DNA of 64,000 bases from Chryseobacterium hagamense (GTDB taxonomy: Bacteria; Bacteroidota; Bacteroidia; Flavobacteriales; Weeksellaceae). The notes below the pieces were generated by a model. The model did no database searches. It was not told the origin of the DNA and saw nothing but the letters and a program-made list of their open reading frames with translations. The stretch is from assembly GCF_007991455.1 (NCBI RefSeq), contig NZ_BJYJ01000001.1, positions 62,001-126,000 on the forward strand, in the 5' to 3' direction. Positions 35,137 to 44,447 of the stretch are shown piece after piece (position 1 is the first letter of the stretch; each line of letters begins with the position of its first letter). The position numbers and the translations under genes are program-made.

Positions 35137-35592
35137 ATGAATTTTCTTATCCTGGCCGCCACATTCTTCGTTATGGAAGGAATCACCTGGCTTACCCATA
35201 AATATATCATGCACGGATTTCTCTGGGTCCTGCACAAAGACCATCATGATCACAGCAACGACGGGCCGATGGAAAAAAACGATTATTTTTTCCTGATCTT
35301 TGCTCTTCCTACGATTATGCTGATGTATTACGGGACCGTACAGGGCTTCAACCACTGGTTTTATATCGCTTTGGGAATTGCCCTTTACGGAATGGCGTAT
35401 TTTTTTGTACATGACATTTTTATCCATCAGCGCCTAAAGGTGCTCCGCAATACGGAAAATCCTTATCTGCTGGCTATCCGGAGAGCGCATAAGCAACATC
35501 ACAAGCATACCGGAAAAGAAGAAGGGGAATGTTTCGGCTTTCTCTGGGTTCCGGTAAAATATTTTAAAATGTACTTTAATAAAAACAAATAA
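35137..35592 (+). CDS. crtZ: Beta-carotene hydroxylase
   Basis: A 151-residue integral membrane non-haem di-iron enzyme that hydroxylates the beta-ionone rings, giving zeaxanthin. The iron-binding histidine clusters are present: LTHKYIMHG, LHKDHHDHS, HDIFIHQR and RRAHKQHHKHTG. The start at 35137 gives the first membrane helix (FLILAATFFVMEG). It lies 27 bases after crtB and ends 3 bases before the cyclase gene. Confidence 0.95.
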   Translation: MNFLILAATFFVMEGITWLTHKYIMHGFLWVLHKDHHDHSNDGPMEKNDYFFLIFALPTIMLMYYGTVQGFNHWFYIALGIALYGMAYFFVHDIFIHQRLKVLRNTENPYLLAIRRAHKQHHKHTGKEEGECFGFLWVPVKYFKMYFNKNK

Positions 35593-35595
35593 CGG

Positions 35596-36297
35596 ATGCT
35601 GCAGTATACTTACCTTCTGATTAATTTTTTCACCGTCATTATTTGTTTTATCTTTTCCTTTCACCCTAAAATAAAATTCAGCAGGCATTTCGGGGCATTT
35701 TTCTCGGCTTCATTTATCGTGGCCGTGATTTTTATTATATGGGACGCCTGGTTTACGAAAATAGGGGTATGGTGGTTCAATGACAAGTATATGCTCGGGA
35801 TCAGATTCCTGAAACTTCCGGTCGAGGAAATTCTCTTCTTTTTCTGTATCCCTTTCGCCTGCATTTTCACCTACTTCTGCCTGGATAAGTTTTTTAAGCT
35901 GGACTGGCAGCCACTCCGCGAGAAAGTGTTTGTTATCATCTGTATTGTAATAGCCCTGATTATCGGAATGTATTTTAACGATAAAATTTATACCAGCATC
36001 ACTTTCATTACAACTGCATTCAGCCTGGCGGTTCTTCATTTTGCCCTACAAGTAAACTGGATCGGAAAAGCATCCTTTATCTATCTTCTTCTGATGCCTG
36101 GATTTTTAATGGTAAACGGAATTTTAACCGGTACAGGATTGGAGTCGCCTATCGTTAACTATAATCCCGAAGATTTTATGGGCATCAGGATCCTGACCAT
36201 CCCTGTCGAAGATACCGTTTATGGCTATGAACTCATTTTATGGAATATTTTCTTTTTCCGGAAATTCATGAAGAAAGAACCGGCAGAAAACCCCTGA
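35596..36297 (+). CDS. Lycopene cyclase (CrtYcd type)
   Basis: A 233-residue membrane protein with seven or so helices in two related halves, each ending in a repeat of the lycopene cyclase domain: LGIRFLKLPVEEILFFF and MGIRILTIPVEDTVYGYEL. This is the fused CrtYcd form found in Bacteroidota rather than the soluble CrtY. It turns lycopene into beta-carotene, the substrate of CrtZ. Last gene of the operon; the symbol crtYcd (or crtY) is used in the literature for the family. Confidence 0.9.
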   Translation: MLQYTYLLINFFTVIICFIFSFHPKIKFSRHFGAFFSASFIVAVIFIIWDAWFTKIGVWWFNDKYMLGIRFLKLPVEEILFFFCIPFACIFTYFCLDKFFKLDWQPLREKVFVIICIVIALIIGMYFNDKIYTSITFITTAFSLAVLHFALQVNWIGKASFIYLLLMPGFLMVNGILTGTGLESPIVNYNPEDFMGIRILTIPVEDTVYGYELILWNIFFFRKFMKKEPAENP

Positions 36298-36443
36298 TCA
36301 TCGGCATATCTGTTTTATTTTAATTAAAAAGGTAAAAATTCGTATTTTTTTTCATTAAATAAATAAAATGGCCTGTTTTATGTAAAGACAATAATAGCTG
36401 TAAAGCTTTAACATCAACACACCAATCACTTAAATATTACAGT

Positions 36444-36605
36444 ATGAAAAATTTTAACGAATGGGAGACTGCATCATCCCTGAACAGAGAAATTGAACGC
36501 CAGAAAGCATTGAAAGCTCTTGAAAAAGCAAAGATGATCAAAAGAAAAGTGGTCTATCTTCCTATGGGAGCTACCGGTAATATCAAATACAATAATTTTG
36601 TATAA
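36444..36605 (+). CDS. Small conserved-looking protein of 53 residues
   Basis: ATG at 36444 to TAA at 36603-36605. The product starts MKNFNEWETASSLNREIERQ, then a Lys/Ala-rich helix KALKALEKAKMIKRKVV, and ends YLPMGATGNIKYNNFV. It has no signal or known domain. Coding character and a good hairpin right after the stop (36617-36646) support a real gene. Function unknown; the helix suggests a nucleic-acid or protein partner. Confidence 0.6.
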   Translation: MKNFNEWETASSLNREIERQKALKALEKAKMIKRKVVYLPMGATGNIKYNNFV

Positions 36606-36616
36606 GAATAAATAGA

Positions 36617-36646
36617 AGAAGCTGCTTCAATAATGAAGGGGCTTCT
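36617..36646 (+). terminator. Terminator of the 53-residue gene
   Basis: Arms AGAAGC and GCTTCT with an inner CTTC/GAAG pair, followed by TTTATTTTT, 12 bases after the stop at 36605. Confidence 0.75.
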
Positions 36647-36783
36647 TTTATTTTTGATCTTGAAATGACGATCTTTATTAAAAATAATTAACCAATATGA
36701 TCCTGCGCATAAACCAACGGTAGTTTTATCGTTAAGTTTATCGGGACTACACACTGAAAATTTATCAACCATTTATTAATATT

Positions 36784-37407
36784 ATGAAAAAGACAATTTT
36801 AGCCCTGTTAGCCGTTGGAACAATGGTGGCTTGTAAGAAAAACGAAACGACAACTGCAAACGGATCAGCCGATAGTACAGCGATGTCTGCACCTGCAGAT
36901 TCAGGAATGGCCATGTCCGGAAGCGATTCCGCTTCAACCATGAATCAGAATAATGCAGCTGCAAGCACAACCCTGAACGATCAGGACAAAAAATTTGCTG
37001 ACGCTGCAGCAAAAGGAGGCATGATGGAAGTCATGATGGGAGAACTGGCCAAAACCAATGCCCAGAATGCCGCTGTAAAATCATTAGGTGCAATGATGGT
37101 TACAGACCATGGTAAAGCTAATGAAGAATTGAAATCATGGGCTTCCATGGCAAAATATACCTTGCCAACCAGCCTTGATGCGGACCAACAGAAGAAATAC
37201 GATGACCTGAAAATGAAAAAAGGGGCAGAATTCGACCGTGCCTATACGGATCTGATGGTGAGTGATCACAAAATGGATATCGCTGAATTTAAGAAAGAAG
37301 CTTCCGGAGGAATGGAGTCTTCGCTGAAATCTTTTGCCAGCAAAACACTTCCTACCCTGGAACATCACCTGATGGAGTCTGAAAAAGCCAAATCTGCCGT
37401 GAAATAA
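36784..37407 (+). CDS. DUF4142-domain lipoprotein
   Basis: A 207-residue exported lipoprotein: signal KKTILALLAVGTMVAC with the lipid-attachment Cys at residue 17, then a low-complexity Ser/Ala/Met linker to about residue 62. The DUF4142 domain follows (DQDKKFADAAAKGGMMEVM, MVTDHGKANEELKSWA, then MVSDHKMDIAEFKKEA and TLPTLEHHLMESEKAK); this ferritin-like four-helix fold has conserved D-H pairs. Role unknown; often stress-linked. A hairpin follows at 37438. Confidence 0.9.
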   Translation: MKKTILALLAVGTMVACKKNETTTANGSADSTAMSAPADSGMAMSGSDSASTMNQNNAAASTTLNDQDKKFADAAAKGGMMEVMMGELAKTNAQNAAVKSLGAMMVTDHGKANEELKSWASMAKYTLPTSLDADQQKKYDDLKMKKGAEFDRAYTDLMVSDHKMDIAEFKKEASGGMESSLKSFASKTLPTLEHHLMESEKAKSAVK

Positions 37408-37437
37408 GTATTTTCCGAAAAGATTTTATATGAATTA

Positions 37438-37466
37438 AAAGTTATTCTGAATTTCAGGATAACTTT
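37438..37466 (+). terminator. Terminator of the DUF4142 gene
   Basis: Arms AAAGTTATTCTGAA and TTCAGGATAACTTT (one G-U pair) followed by ATTTTTTG, about 30 bases after the stop. Confidence 0.75.
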
Positions 37467-37542
37467 ATTTTTTGCTTTGCCGTTGATAATTTGAAATCAG
37501 ATTGGAAAATAAAAAGTCCACCCGATTTACGCGGAATTCCGG

Positions 37543-38319
37543 TTAATCTTTAAGTTCAATCCAAACCGGAACATGGTCGCTGCTTTTCTCCCAGCCGCGG
37601 ACATGTTTATCCACACCACCGGAATGTAATCTGTGTTTCAGGTAAGGACTCAGCAACAGATGATCCAGACGGATGCCTGCGTCCCGCGTAAAGGATTTAT
37701 AGAGATAATCCCAGAAGGTGTAGATTTTCTCGTCTGGAAATAAAGTACGGATGGAATCCGTCCATCCAATTTCAATCAGACTGGCGAAGGCTTTCCGTAC
37801 TTCAGGCCTGAACAGGGCATCATCTTCCCAGCGCTCAGGCTTATACACATCCAGTGGAGTAGGGATGATATTGAAATCACCGGTGAGTATGGCAGGAAGG
37901 TCCATTTTTATCATTTCGTCCGTCCTTTTCTTAAATCGTTTCAGCCAGTTTATTTTATAATCGAATTTGGGACCGGGATAGGGATTTCCATTGGGAAGGT
38001 AAAGGCAGCAGATGACCATCTGATCAATAATAGCTTCCAGATAACGGCTTTGGAGATCATCCTCGTCACCCGGCAGTTCATTCTGGACCTCGGTAATTTC
38101 ATAATTTTTTTTAGCAAGGATGGCTACGCCGTTCCAGCTTTTCTGGCCTTTCCATATCGCATGATAACCGGCCTTTTCTATTTCAGCATAGGGGAATTTT
38201 TCCTGCGGTGCCTTCAGTTCCTGCAGGCATACAATATCAGAGTCGGCTTCCTGTAACCATCGAAGGAGAACGGGAAGCCGACCATTTACGCCATTTACAT
38301 TGTAGGTGGCAATTTTCAT
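37543..38319 (-). CDS. xth: Exodeoxyribonuclease III (AP endonuclease)
   Basis: A 258-residue Mg-dependent nuclease of the ExoIII/APE1 fold, acting at abasic sites and on 3' ends in base excision repair. Motifs: MKIATYNVNGVNGRL, VCLQELKAPQEKF (catalytic Glu), LTGDFNIIPTPLDVY (Asp-x-Asn), and the terminal WEKSSDHVPVWIEL with the catalytic Asp-His. Length is as usual. The small zinc-like gene at 38336 lies just upstream (16 bases) and may be co-transcribed. Confidence 0.95.
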   Translation of the reverse strand: MKIATYNVNGVNGRLPVLLRWLQEADSDIVCLQELKAPQEKFPYAEIEKAGYHAIWKGQKSWNGVAILAKKNYEITEVQNELPGDEDDLQSRYLEAIIDQMVICCLYLPNGNPYPGPKFDYKINWLKRFKKRTDEMIKMDLPAILTGDFNIIPTPLDVYKPERWEDDALFRPEVRKAFASLIEIGWTDSIRTLFPDEKIYTFWDYLYKSFTRDAGIRLDHLLLSPYLKHRLHSGGVDKHVRGWEKSSDHVPVWIELKD

Positions 38320-38335
38320 TGTATTTTATTATATC

Positions 38336-38764
38336 TTATCGGAAATTGGTTCCGGAATTTCGATGGCCCGAGCCTGCAATCCCGTGGAAATTATTGTAAG
38401 TGTAATACAGGTCCTTAAAATAAATTTCCGTTTCCATTTCATTCTTTTCAAGATAAGGAAGGGATTTCTCAGTCGCCAGCGGCTCGTAGGCATATTTTAT
38501 TCTGGCTGAAACCTGTTTCTTTTTGCAGTGGCAATACCTGTGATCGTCTTTTGCATGCTCTTTCAGATCAGTAATAATAATCTTTGTGTTTTCAAGATTT
38601 TTGGATTTGTCGAAAGTTTTACAGTCCAGAGTAAACCAGGGCTCACCATGATAGAAAAAATGATCGGTAATATCCGGGTGGGTAGCGTTTTTTTGTTCCA
38701 GAGGGGCAGCTGAGAAATAACCGTTGCATTCTGTGCATACAGCGACTTGTATTTTGATCGACAT
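38336..38764 (-). CDS. Unknown protein with an N-terminal zinc-ribbon-like motif
   Basis: A 142-residue protein I do not recognise. It starts SIKIQVAVCTECNGYFSAAP with a C-x-x-C pair, and has RYCHCKKKQVSAR with C-x-C, so a zinc site is possible. HPDITDHFFYHGEPWFTLDC is a second conserved-looking part. It is directly upstream of xth on the same strand, but no functional link is evident. Confidence 0.65.
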   Translation of the reverse strand: MSIKIQVAVCTECNGYFSAAPLEQKNATHPDITDHFFYHGEPWFTLDCKTFDKSKNLENTKIIITDLKEHAKDDHRYCHCKKKQVSARIKYAYEPLATEKSLPYLEKNEMETEIYFKDLYYTYNNFHGIAGSGHRNSGTNFR

Positions 38765-38913
38765 AGTATTATTGATATTAGTGGTGTACTTCTCCTATAT
38801 CACAAGTTGTGCCATACCCGGTAGAATCTTAAATCAATTGAATTTTTAGTGAATAAAATTTTGAGGCGAACCGGAAACTATCTGTAAAAAATGAGAAGGC
38901 ACTATCATAAAAA

Positions 38914-38937
38914 AATCCCCGACTTTCGCCGGGGATT
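38914..38937. terminator. Hairpin before the mini-ORF
   Basis: Arms AATCCCC and GGGGATT around a ten-base loop with GC closing pairs; A run before and after. Confidence 0.55.
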
Positions 38938-39006
38938 AAAAACTAATAACCATGAAAACTCAAATTAAACATGAGAAATTCGGTGCAAATATATAAACAA
39001 AAAAGT

Positions 39007-39030
39007 AAACCCCCGCAAAAGCAGGGGTTT
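39007..39030 (+). terminator. Hairpin after the mini-ORF
   Basis: Arms AAACCCC and GGGGTTT around a CGCAAAAGCA loop that can itself pair; T-rich on the plus side. Confidence 0.55.
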
Positions 39031-39339
39031 AAATTTGAAAAATATATTTAAGTGAAAAAGTGTTACCTGTTTGTATTCAAACACCGTGCCGTGAATAATT
39101 TTTATGAAAGAAAATTTTAGAAGGAAATATATTATTTGATTAAATTTTTACACTTAAATCCCTGAAACAGCGTAAGAAAAAATATTTCCACTTTTTTAAT
39201 CATTTTTTTTGTGATAAAATAACTGCAATTTTAACAGTCTGGTATATCTATTGATGCAGGATACAGAATGGCTTTTTCTCAATATATTCTGTATTTTTGA
39301 AACTGCTCTAAAATAATTAATTATTGATTTTACGTTTCT

Positions 39340-40815
39340 ATGATCTTAATTGTTGATGATAACCAAAGTAATCTTTACTCACTGAAAAAGTTGCTTGAAT
39401 CCAAGAATTTCCAGGTAGATACTGCGGATTCAGGTGAAAAAGCACTCGGGAAAGCTCTTAAAAACGATTACGCCCTAATCATTCTGGATGTTCAGATGCC
39501 CGACATGGATGGTTTCGAAGTAGCCGAAACGTTAGCCGGATATAGTAAAACAAAAGAAGTGCCGATTATATTTCTTTCTGCAGTAAATACTGAAAAAAAA
39601 TTCATTACGAAAGGATATGCTTCAGGCGGAAAGGATTATGTAACGAAACCTGTAGATCCTGAAATTCTGCTTTTGAAGGTGAAGACTTTCTATAATCTCC
39701 AGGAACAGAATATTGCGATGAAAAAAACGCAGCAAAGTCTGGAACTCGAAGTAAAAGGCAGGAGGGAATCCCAGGTTACCATGAAATCCCAGATCGAACA
39801 CTTCCATCTGATGCTCGAATCTTTGCCGCAGATTGCTTTTACCCTTAACGAAAACGGAATTGTGGATTTTGTGAACGTGAAATGGTACGAGTATTCGGAT
39901 TCCGATAAGGAATTTCCGGAAACCCATCCTGACGATTTCAACATCAGGGAAGAACTGGAACGCTGCAGGAAAAAAGGCAAGGCACTGCAAATGGAAGTCC
40001 GGATCAGGAACAGGGAAACCGGGAATTACCGGTACCACCTTCTCCGCATTACCCCTGTAGATGAGGAAAACAGCATTAAAAACTGGGTCGGGACCTTTAC
40101 GGATATCGACGACCAGAAAAAAGTGGAGAAGGAAAAAGATGAATTCCTCAGCATAGCCAGTCACGAGCTGAAAACACCTTTGACCAGTATAAAAGCCTAC
40201 GTTCAGCTTCTTGAAAGAAAGCTGAAGCTGGATAAAGAAAGCGCGGAAGCCGGATTCGTTACCAAAGTTCAGGACCAGATTGAAAAACTCAATACCCTGA
40301 TTACCGACCTGCTGGATGTTTCCAGAATTGAAAACGGTAAACTGAAAATCACCCGCAAACCTACCAATCTGGCAAACGTCATCAATAATGCGATTGATAC
40401 GATTCTGCAGACTCATGATGAAAACAGGGTGAAAATTAAACGCGACGGAATCCTTCCGGATATCCTGATCCCGATTGATGAAATCCGTATTGAGCAGGTG
40501 ATGATCAATTTTCTCACCAACGCCATTAAATATTCCCCGAATAACAATCAGGTAATCGTCACTACCTTTCTCGACAAAGAAGAGCAGGAAATAAAAGTGA
40601 ATGTCACCGACTTCGGAATCGGGATCCCGGATTATAAACAGGAGGCCGTGTTCCATAAATTTTACCGGGTCGAAGAATCTTCCCTACAGTTTCAGGGAAT
40701 GGGCATCGGCCTTTTCATCTGTTCTGAAATCATCAAGCAGCACCACGGCAACATCGGGGTTTCCAGTAAAGTTGACGAAGGTTCAACATTCTATTTTACT
40801 TTACCATTAAATTAG
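39340..40815 (+). CDS. Hybrid response regulator-histidine kinase (REC-PAS-HisKA-HATPase)
   Basis: A 491-residue cytosolic signalling protein. An N-terminal receiver has the acidic pair at 6-7, phospho-acceptor Asp50 in LIILDVQMPDMDG, and Lys103 in VTKPVD. A short coiled-coil linker leads to a PAS fold (about 155-260), the HisKA motif IASHELKTPLTSI with phospho-acceptor His275, and the ATPase boxes: INFLTNAIKYSPNN (N), VTDFGIGIP (G1) and GMGIGLFI (G2). It has no transmembrane segment. As first gene of the signalling cluster it may receive phosphate from the large hybrid kinase that follows 5 bases later. Confidence 0.95.
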   Translation: MILIVDDNQSNLYSLKKLLESKNFQVDTADSGEKALGKALKNDYALIILDVQMPDMDGFEVAETLAGYSKTKEVPIIFLSAVNTEKKFITKGYASGGKDYVTKPVDPEILLLKVKTFYNLQEQNIAMKKTQQSLELEVKGRRESQVTMKSQIEHFHLMLESLPQIAFTLNENGIVDFVNVKWYEYSDSDKEFPETHPDDFNIREELERCRKKGKALQMEVRIRNRETGNYRYHLLRITPVDEENSIKNWVGTFTDIDDQKKVEKEKDEFLSIASHELKTPLTSIKAYVQLLERKLKLDKESAEAGFVTKVQDQIEKLNTLITDLLDVSRIENGKLKITRKPTNLANVINNAIDTILQTHDENRVKIKRDGILPDILIPIDEIRIEQVMINFLTNAIKYSPNNNQVIVTTFLDKEEQEIKVNVTDFGIGIPDYKQEAVFHKFYRVEESSLQFQGMGIGLFICSEIIKQHHGNIGVSSKVDEGSTFYFTLPLN

Positions 40816-40820
40816 TTTTC

Positions 40821-43800
40821 ATGCCGAAAAAAATTATACGAAATCTCCAGTTTGGAGTCGGACTTTCACTTGTTATCCTGATTGCAAGTTCGATCGCCTC
40901 CTATTTCAGTATCCAGAACCAGATGAACCACCGTGAAAGCGTCGGAAAAAGCAGGAGGGCAGTAACTGCTGTTAAGGATGTCATGCTGTCGCTGCTGGAT
41001 GCCGAAACCGGAAACAGGGGATACCAGCTTACCGGAAAAGAAAGCTTTCTGGAACCTTTCAACCGCAGCGTTGCCGAATATTCCAAAACCTTCCAGTATG
41101 CCAGAAGCCTGGAAATTACGGATCCTCACCAGAAAAGCCTTTTGAATGAGCTGGAAAAAAATGCAGACCACAACATTGCCAGTCTGAAGCTTTTTGTTCA
41201 GAACCGCAGGAAAGGGTTGATGATGACCCAGGAGCAGATTCTGGACAGTAAAGTATATATGGACCGGAGCCGGCAGATCGTTAAAGAATTTTCTCAATAT
41301 GAAGAAAACCAGCTTGCCGTAAAAAACAGGGATCTCAACCGTTCTTCAGGTACAACGGTAATGTTCATTATATTTTCTGCCATTGCGGCAATCATCGTAA
41401 CCACCTTTTTCTATTTTAAACTGCGGTCGGATCTTATCCGGCGGGAAAAACTGGAAAAGATGCTCAGGGCCAAAGACCTCGAAATCTCCAGAAGGGTAAG
41501 TGCCATCCAGAAAATTGCCAACCGGGTCGCCAATGGAGACTACAGCCAGAAAGTGGTGGATACTTCTGAAGATGATCTCGGGGAGCTGGTGGAATCATTG
41601 AACCACATGACCGAATCACTGAAATTTTCTTTTGATACCATCAACAGAAGCGACTGGCGACAGAAGGGCCTTGCCGTTTTAAACGAATCCCTTGTAGGCA
41701 ATAAAACCGTAAAACAGGTTGCTGCCGCTTCGCTGAAGCAGCTGATTGAATACGGGAAATGTATCAACGGTTCGATCTACCTGTATGATGACGGGTTATT
41801 AAGGCTGACGGCAGCAGTGGGACTGGAAAATAACATGAAGAAAGTTTTCGAGCCTGGAGAAGGAATGGTGGGCCAGACTTTCATCAGCGAGAAAACCCAG
41901 GTATACAATAACCTGCACGAAGATGATTTTGTAGTCACCTTTGCAAGCAGCACCATCCAGATCTACGGCATCATGCTGATCCCGATATTTGCCGACGGGA
42001 CCATTATCGGAATTATGGAGTTGGGATCAACTTCCAACTACGAGCAGGACCGTATCGATTATTTCGTAGAGTGCAGCCGGAATATCGGAATTGCCTTAAG
42101 TGCTGCCAAAGGACGGGAAAAAGAACAGCAGCTGCTGGAAGAGACACAGGCCCAGTCTGAGGAATTGCAGGTACAGCATTCCGAACTTGAGAATCTCAAT
42201 ACTGAGCTGGAAGCCCAGACCCAAAAGCTCCAGGCTTCGGAAGAAGAGCTGAAAGTACAGCAGGAAGAGCTGATGCAGGCCAATGCCGAACTGGAAGAAC
42301 GCTCAAGGCTGCTGGAAGAAAAAAACCATCTTATTGCCGAACGCAACAATGAAATCCAGAAAAAGGTGGAAGAGCTTGCTCTCAGTACCAAATACAAATC
42401 GGAATTCCTGGCGAATATGTCCCATGAATTGCGTACGCCGCTGAATTCCATTCTTCTTCTTTCCAGGTTGATGGCTGAAAATCCGGATGAAAACCTGAAT
42501 GAAGACCAGATTGAATCGGCTAAGGTAATCCAAAGCTCAGGAAGCAGCCTTCTGACCTTAATTGATGAGATCCTGGATCTGGCTAAAATAGAATCCGGTA
42601 AAATGACGCTTGAATATCAGGATGTTGTTGTCAATGATGTGGTAAAGGGACTGAAAGATCTCTTTAATCCTGTTTTCCAGGATAAAAAGCTGTTGTTTAA
42701 TATCGATATTGAGAAAGACGTATGGAAAAATATCCAGACCGACCGCCTACGGGTGGACCAGGTACTGAGGAACCTGTTGTCGAATGCCCTTAAATTTACT
42801 AAAGAAGGCAGCATCGATCTGCATATCAGAAAAGATCCCGAAAAAAAAGACTTTATTATTTTCTCGGTGAAAGATACCGGAATCGGAATTGCGGAAGACA
42901 AGCAGAAAATTATTTTCGAAGCGTTCCAGCAGGCAGACGGTTCTACCAAAAGAAAATTCGGGGGAACCGGTCTCGGATTATCCATCAGCCGCGAAATCGC
43001 GAGGTTGCTTGGCGGTGAACTGATTCTGAAAAGCAAGGTAAATGAAGGCAGTGAATTCAGTCTCATCATTCCTGTAAAAGAAGCAACGGAAATCAAGCCG
43101 GCGGAGAATGATCAGAACCTGGTGAAAACGATCCGTGAGGAAGTGGAAGAAATCCAGCATATCCTGGACGAAGGCGATGAAGAAGTAAAAGAGGAAGTCA
43201 ATACGCTTAAAATCCCGGAAAATGTGGATGACGACCGTCACCGGATCAAAAAAGAGGATAAGGTAATCCTGATTATCGAAGACGATACCAATTTCGCCAA
43301 AGCCTTACTGAAGTATGCGCATCTCCAGAACTATAAAGCGGTAATTGAAGTAAGGGGAGACCGTGGTCTGGAAGCTGCTCTGCAATACCGGCCTCATGCG
43401 ATCCTGCTGGATGTACAGCTGCCGGTGAAAGACGGATGGCAGGTCATGGACGATCTGAAATCCAATACCGATACCAAGCATATTCCGGTACACATGATGT
43501 CTTCCCTGCATGTAAAAAAAGAAAGCCTCATGAAAGGGGCCATCGATTTTATCAGCAAGCCGGTAGCCCTCGATCAGATGACCGCGGTCTTCAAAACCAT
43601 TGAGGAAGCGCTGAAAAAAGGCCCGCAGAAAGTTTTAATTGTGGAAGAAAATGCAAAGCATGCCAGTGCCTTGTCTTATTTCCTGAGCAATTTCAATATT
43701 TCGCTTTCGGTAGAAAATAATGTGGAAGACAGTGTGAAAGCCCTGACTTCCGATCACGTAGAATGTGTCATCCTGGACATCGGCTCTTCAAAGGGAAATG

Positions 43801-44432
43801 AATACCAGATCGTGGAATCCATCAAAAGCTATGACGGACTGGAAAACTTACCCATCATTATTTTTACGGAAAGAAACCTGTCCAAATCCGAGGAGCTGAA
43901 AATCAAGAAATATGCGGATTCCATCGTGGTAAAGACCGCCCATTCTTACCAGAGAATCCTGGATGAAGTAGGCTTGTTTTTACATCTGGTTGAAGAAAAG
44001 AACAATGCGATCGATACCGTGAGAAACAAAGCTCTGGGATCTCTGACGGAAGTACTGAGCGGTAAAAAGATCCTGATTACCGATGATGATGTACGGAATA
44101 TTTTCTCCCTGACGAAAGCCCTGGAGAAGTACAAAGTGGAAGCCGTAGTAGCCATGGACGGGAAACATGCCCTGCAGCAGATTAAAGAAAACCCGGACGT
44201 TGATGTGATCCTGATGGACATGATGATGCCGGAAATGGACGGATACGAAACGATAAAGGAGATCAGGAAAATGCCTAAATTTGCAAGACTCCCCATTATT
44301 GCCATCACCGCAAAATCAATGATCGGTGACCGGGAAAAATGCATTACGGCAGGAGCTTCGGATTATATCTCAAAACCGGTGGATATCGACCAGCTGCTCT
44401 CCCTGCTTCGTGTTTGGTTATATGAAAGTTAA
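40821..44432 (+). CDS. Large hybrid histidine kinase (CHASE3-HAMP-GAF-HisKA-HATPase-REC x3)
   Basis: A 1203-residue inner-membrane kinase. Order: a first membrane segment (LSLVILIASSIASYFS), CHASE3-type periplasmic sensor (LLDAETGNRGYQLTGKE), second membrane segment (VMFIIFSAIAAIIVTTFFYF), HAMP (KIANRVANGDYSQKV), GAF (about 275-420), long coiled coil (430-515), HisKA ANMSHELRTPLNSI with His535, ATPase boxes (NLLSNALKFT, DTGIGI, GGTGLGLSIS), then three receivers. Receiver 1 (ILLDVQLPVKDG) and receiver 3 (VILMDMMMPEMDG) are intact; receiver 2 has EE for the acidic pair and DIGSSKG, so it may not be phosphorylated. The layout resembles multi-step phosphorelay kinases. Confidence 0.95.
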   Translation: MPKKIIRNLQFGVGLSLVILIASSIASYFSIQNQMNHRESVGKSRRAVTAVKDVMLSLLDAETGNRGYQLTGKESFLEPFNRSVAEYSKTFQYARSLEITDPHQKSLLNELEKNADHNIASLKLFVQNRRKGLMMTQEQILDSKVYMDRSRQIVKEFSQYEENQLAVKNRDLNRSSGTTVMFIIFSAIAAIIVTTFFYFKLRSDLIRREKLEKMLRAKDLEISRRVSAIQKIANRVANGDYSQKVVDTSEDDLGELVESLNHMTESLKFSFDTINRSDWRQKGLAVLNESLVGNKTVKQVAAASLKQLIEYGKCINGSIYLYDDGLLRLTAAVGLENNMKKVFEPGEGMVGQTFISEKTQVYNNLHEDDFVVTFASSTIQIYGIMLIPIFADGTIIGIMELGSTSNYEQDRIDYFVECSRNIGIALSAAKGREKEQQLLEETQAQSEELQVQHSELENLNTELEAQTQKLQASEEELKVQQEELMQANAELEERSRLLEEKNHLIAERNNEIQKKVEELALSTKYKSEFLANMSHELRTPLNSILLLSRLMAENPDENLNEDQIESAKVIQSSGSSLLTLIDEILDLAKIESGKMTLEYQDVVVNDVVKGLKDLFNPVFQDKKLLFNIDIEKDVWKNIQTDRLRVDQVLRNLLSNALKFTKEGSIDLHIRKDPEKKDFIIFSVKDTGIGIAEDKQKIIFEAFQQADGSTKRKFGGTGLGLSISREIARLLGGELILKSKVNEGSEFSLIIPVKEATEIKPAENDQNLVKTIREEVEEIQHILDEGDEEVKEEVNTLKIPENVDDDRHRIKKEDKVILIIEDDTNFAKALLKYAHLQNYKAVIEVRGDRGLEAALQYRPHAILLDVQLPVKDGWQVMDDLKSNTDTKHIPVHMMSSLHVKKESLMKGAIDFISKPVALDQMTAVFKTIEEALKKGPQKVLIVEENAKHASALSYFLSNFNISLSVENNVEDSVKALTSDHVECVILDIGSSKGNEYQIVESIKSYDGLENLPIIIFTERNLSKSEELKIKKYADSIVVKTAHSYQRILDEVGLFLHLVEEKNNAIDTVRNKALGSLTEVLSGKKILITDDDVRNIFSLTKALEKYKVEAVVAMDGKHALQQIKENPDVDVILMDMMMPEMDGYETIKEIRKMPKFARLPIIAITAKSMIGDREKCITAGASDYISKPVDIDQLLSLLRVWLYES

Positions 44433-44447
44433 ACAGCCAGAATTCTG

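Larger units (their letters stand above)
38765..39339. other. Divergent region with two hairpins and a mini-ORF
   Basis: A 575-base spacer between divergent genes. It contains a GC hairpin at 38914-38937 (AATCCCC/GGGGATT), then ATG at 38952 opening a 14-codon frame (MKTQIKHEKFGANI, stop at 38994-38996), and a second hairpin at 39007-39030 (AAACCCC/GGGGTTT). Nothing nearby in either direction needs these terminators, so they may flank a small RNA or leader unit. The remaining 39031-39339 is AT-rich and must include the promoter of the kinase operon. Confidence 0.5.

Noticed and set aside
39622..40656. A 344-codon open frame on the minus strand opposite the first hybrid kinase
   Set aside because: It is the antisense of a clear REC-PAS-HisKA-HATPase gene and contains no domain; codon bias of the kinase produces long antisense frames.
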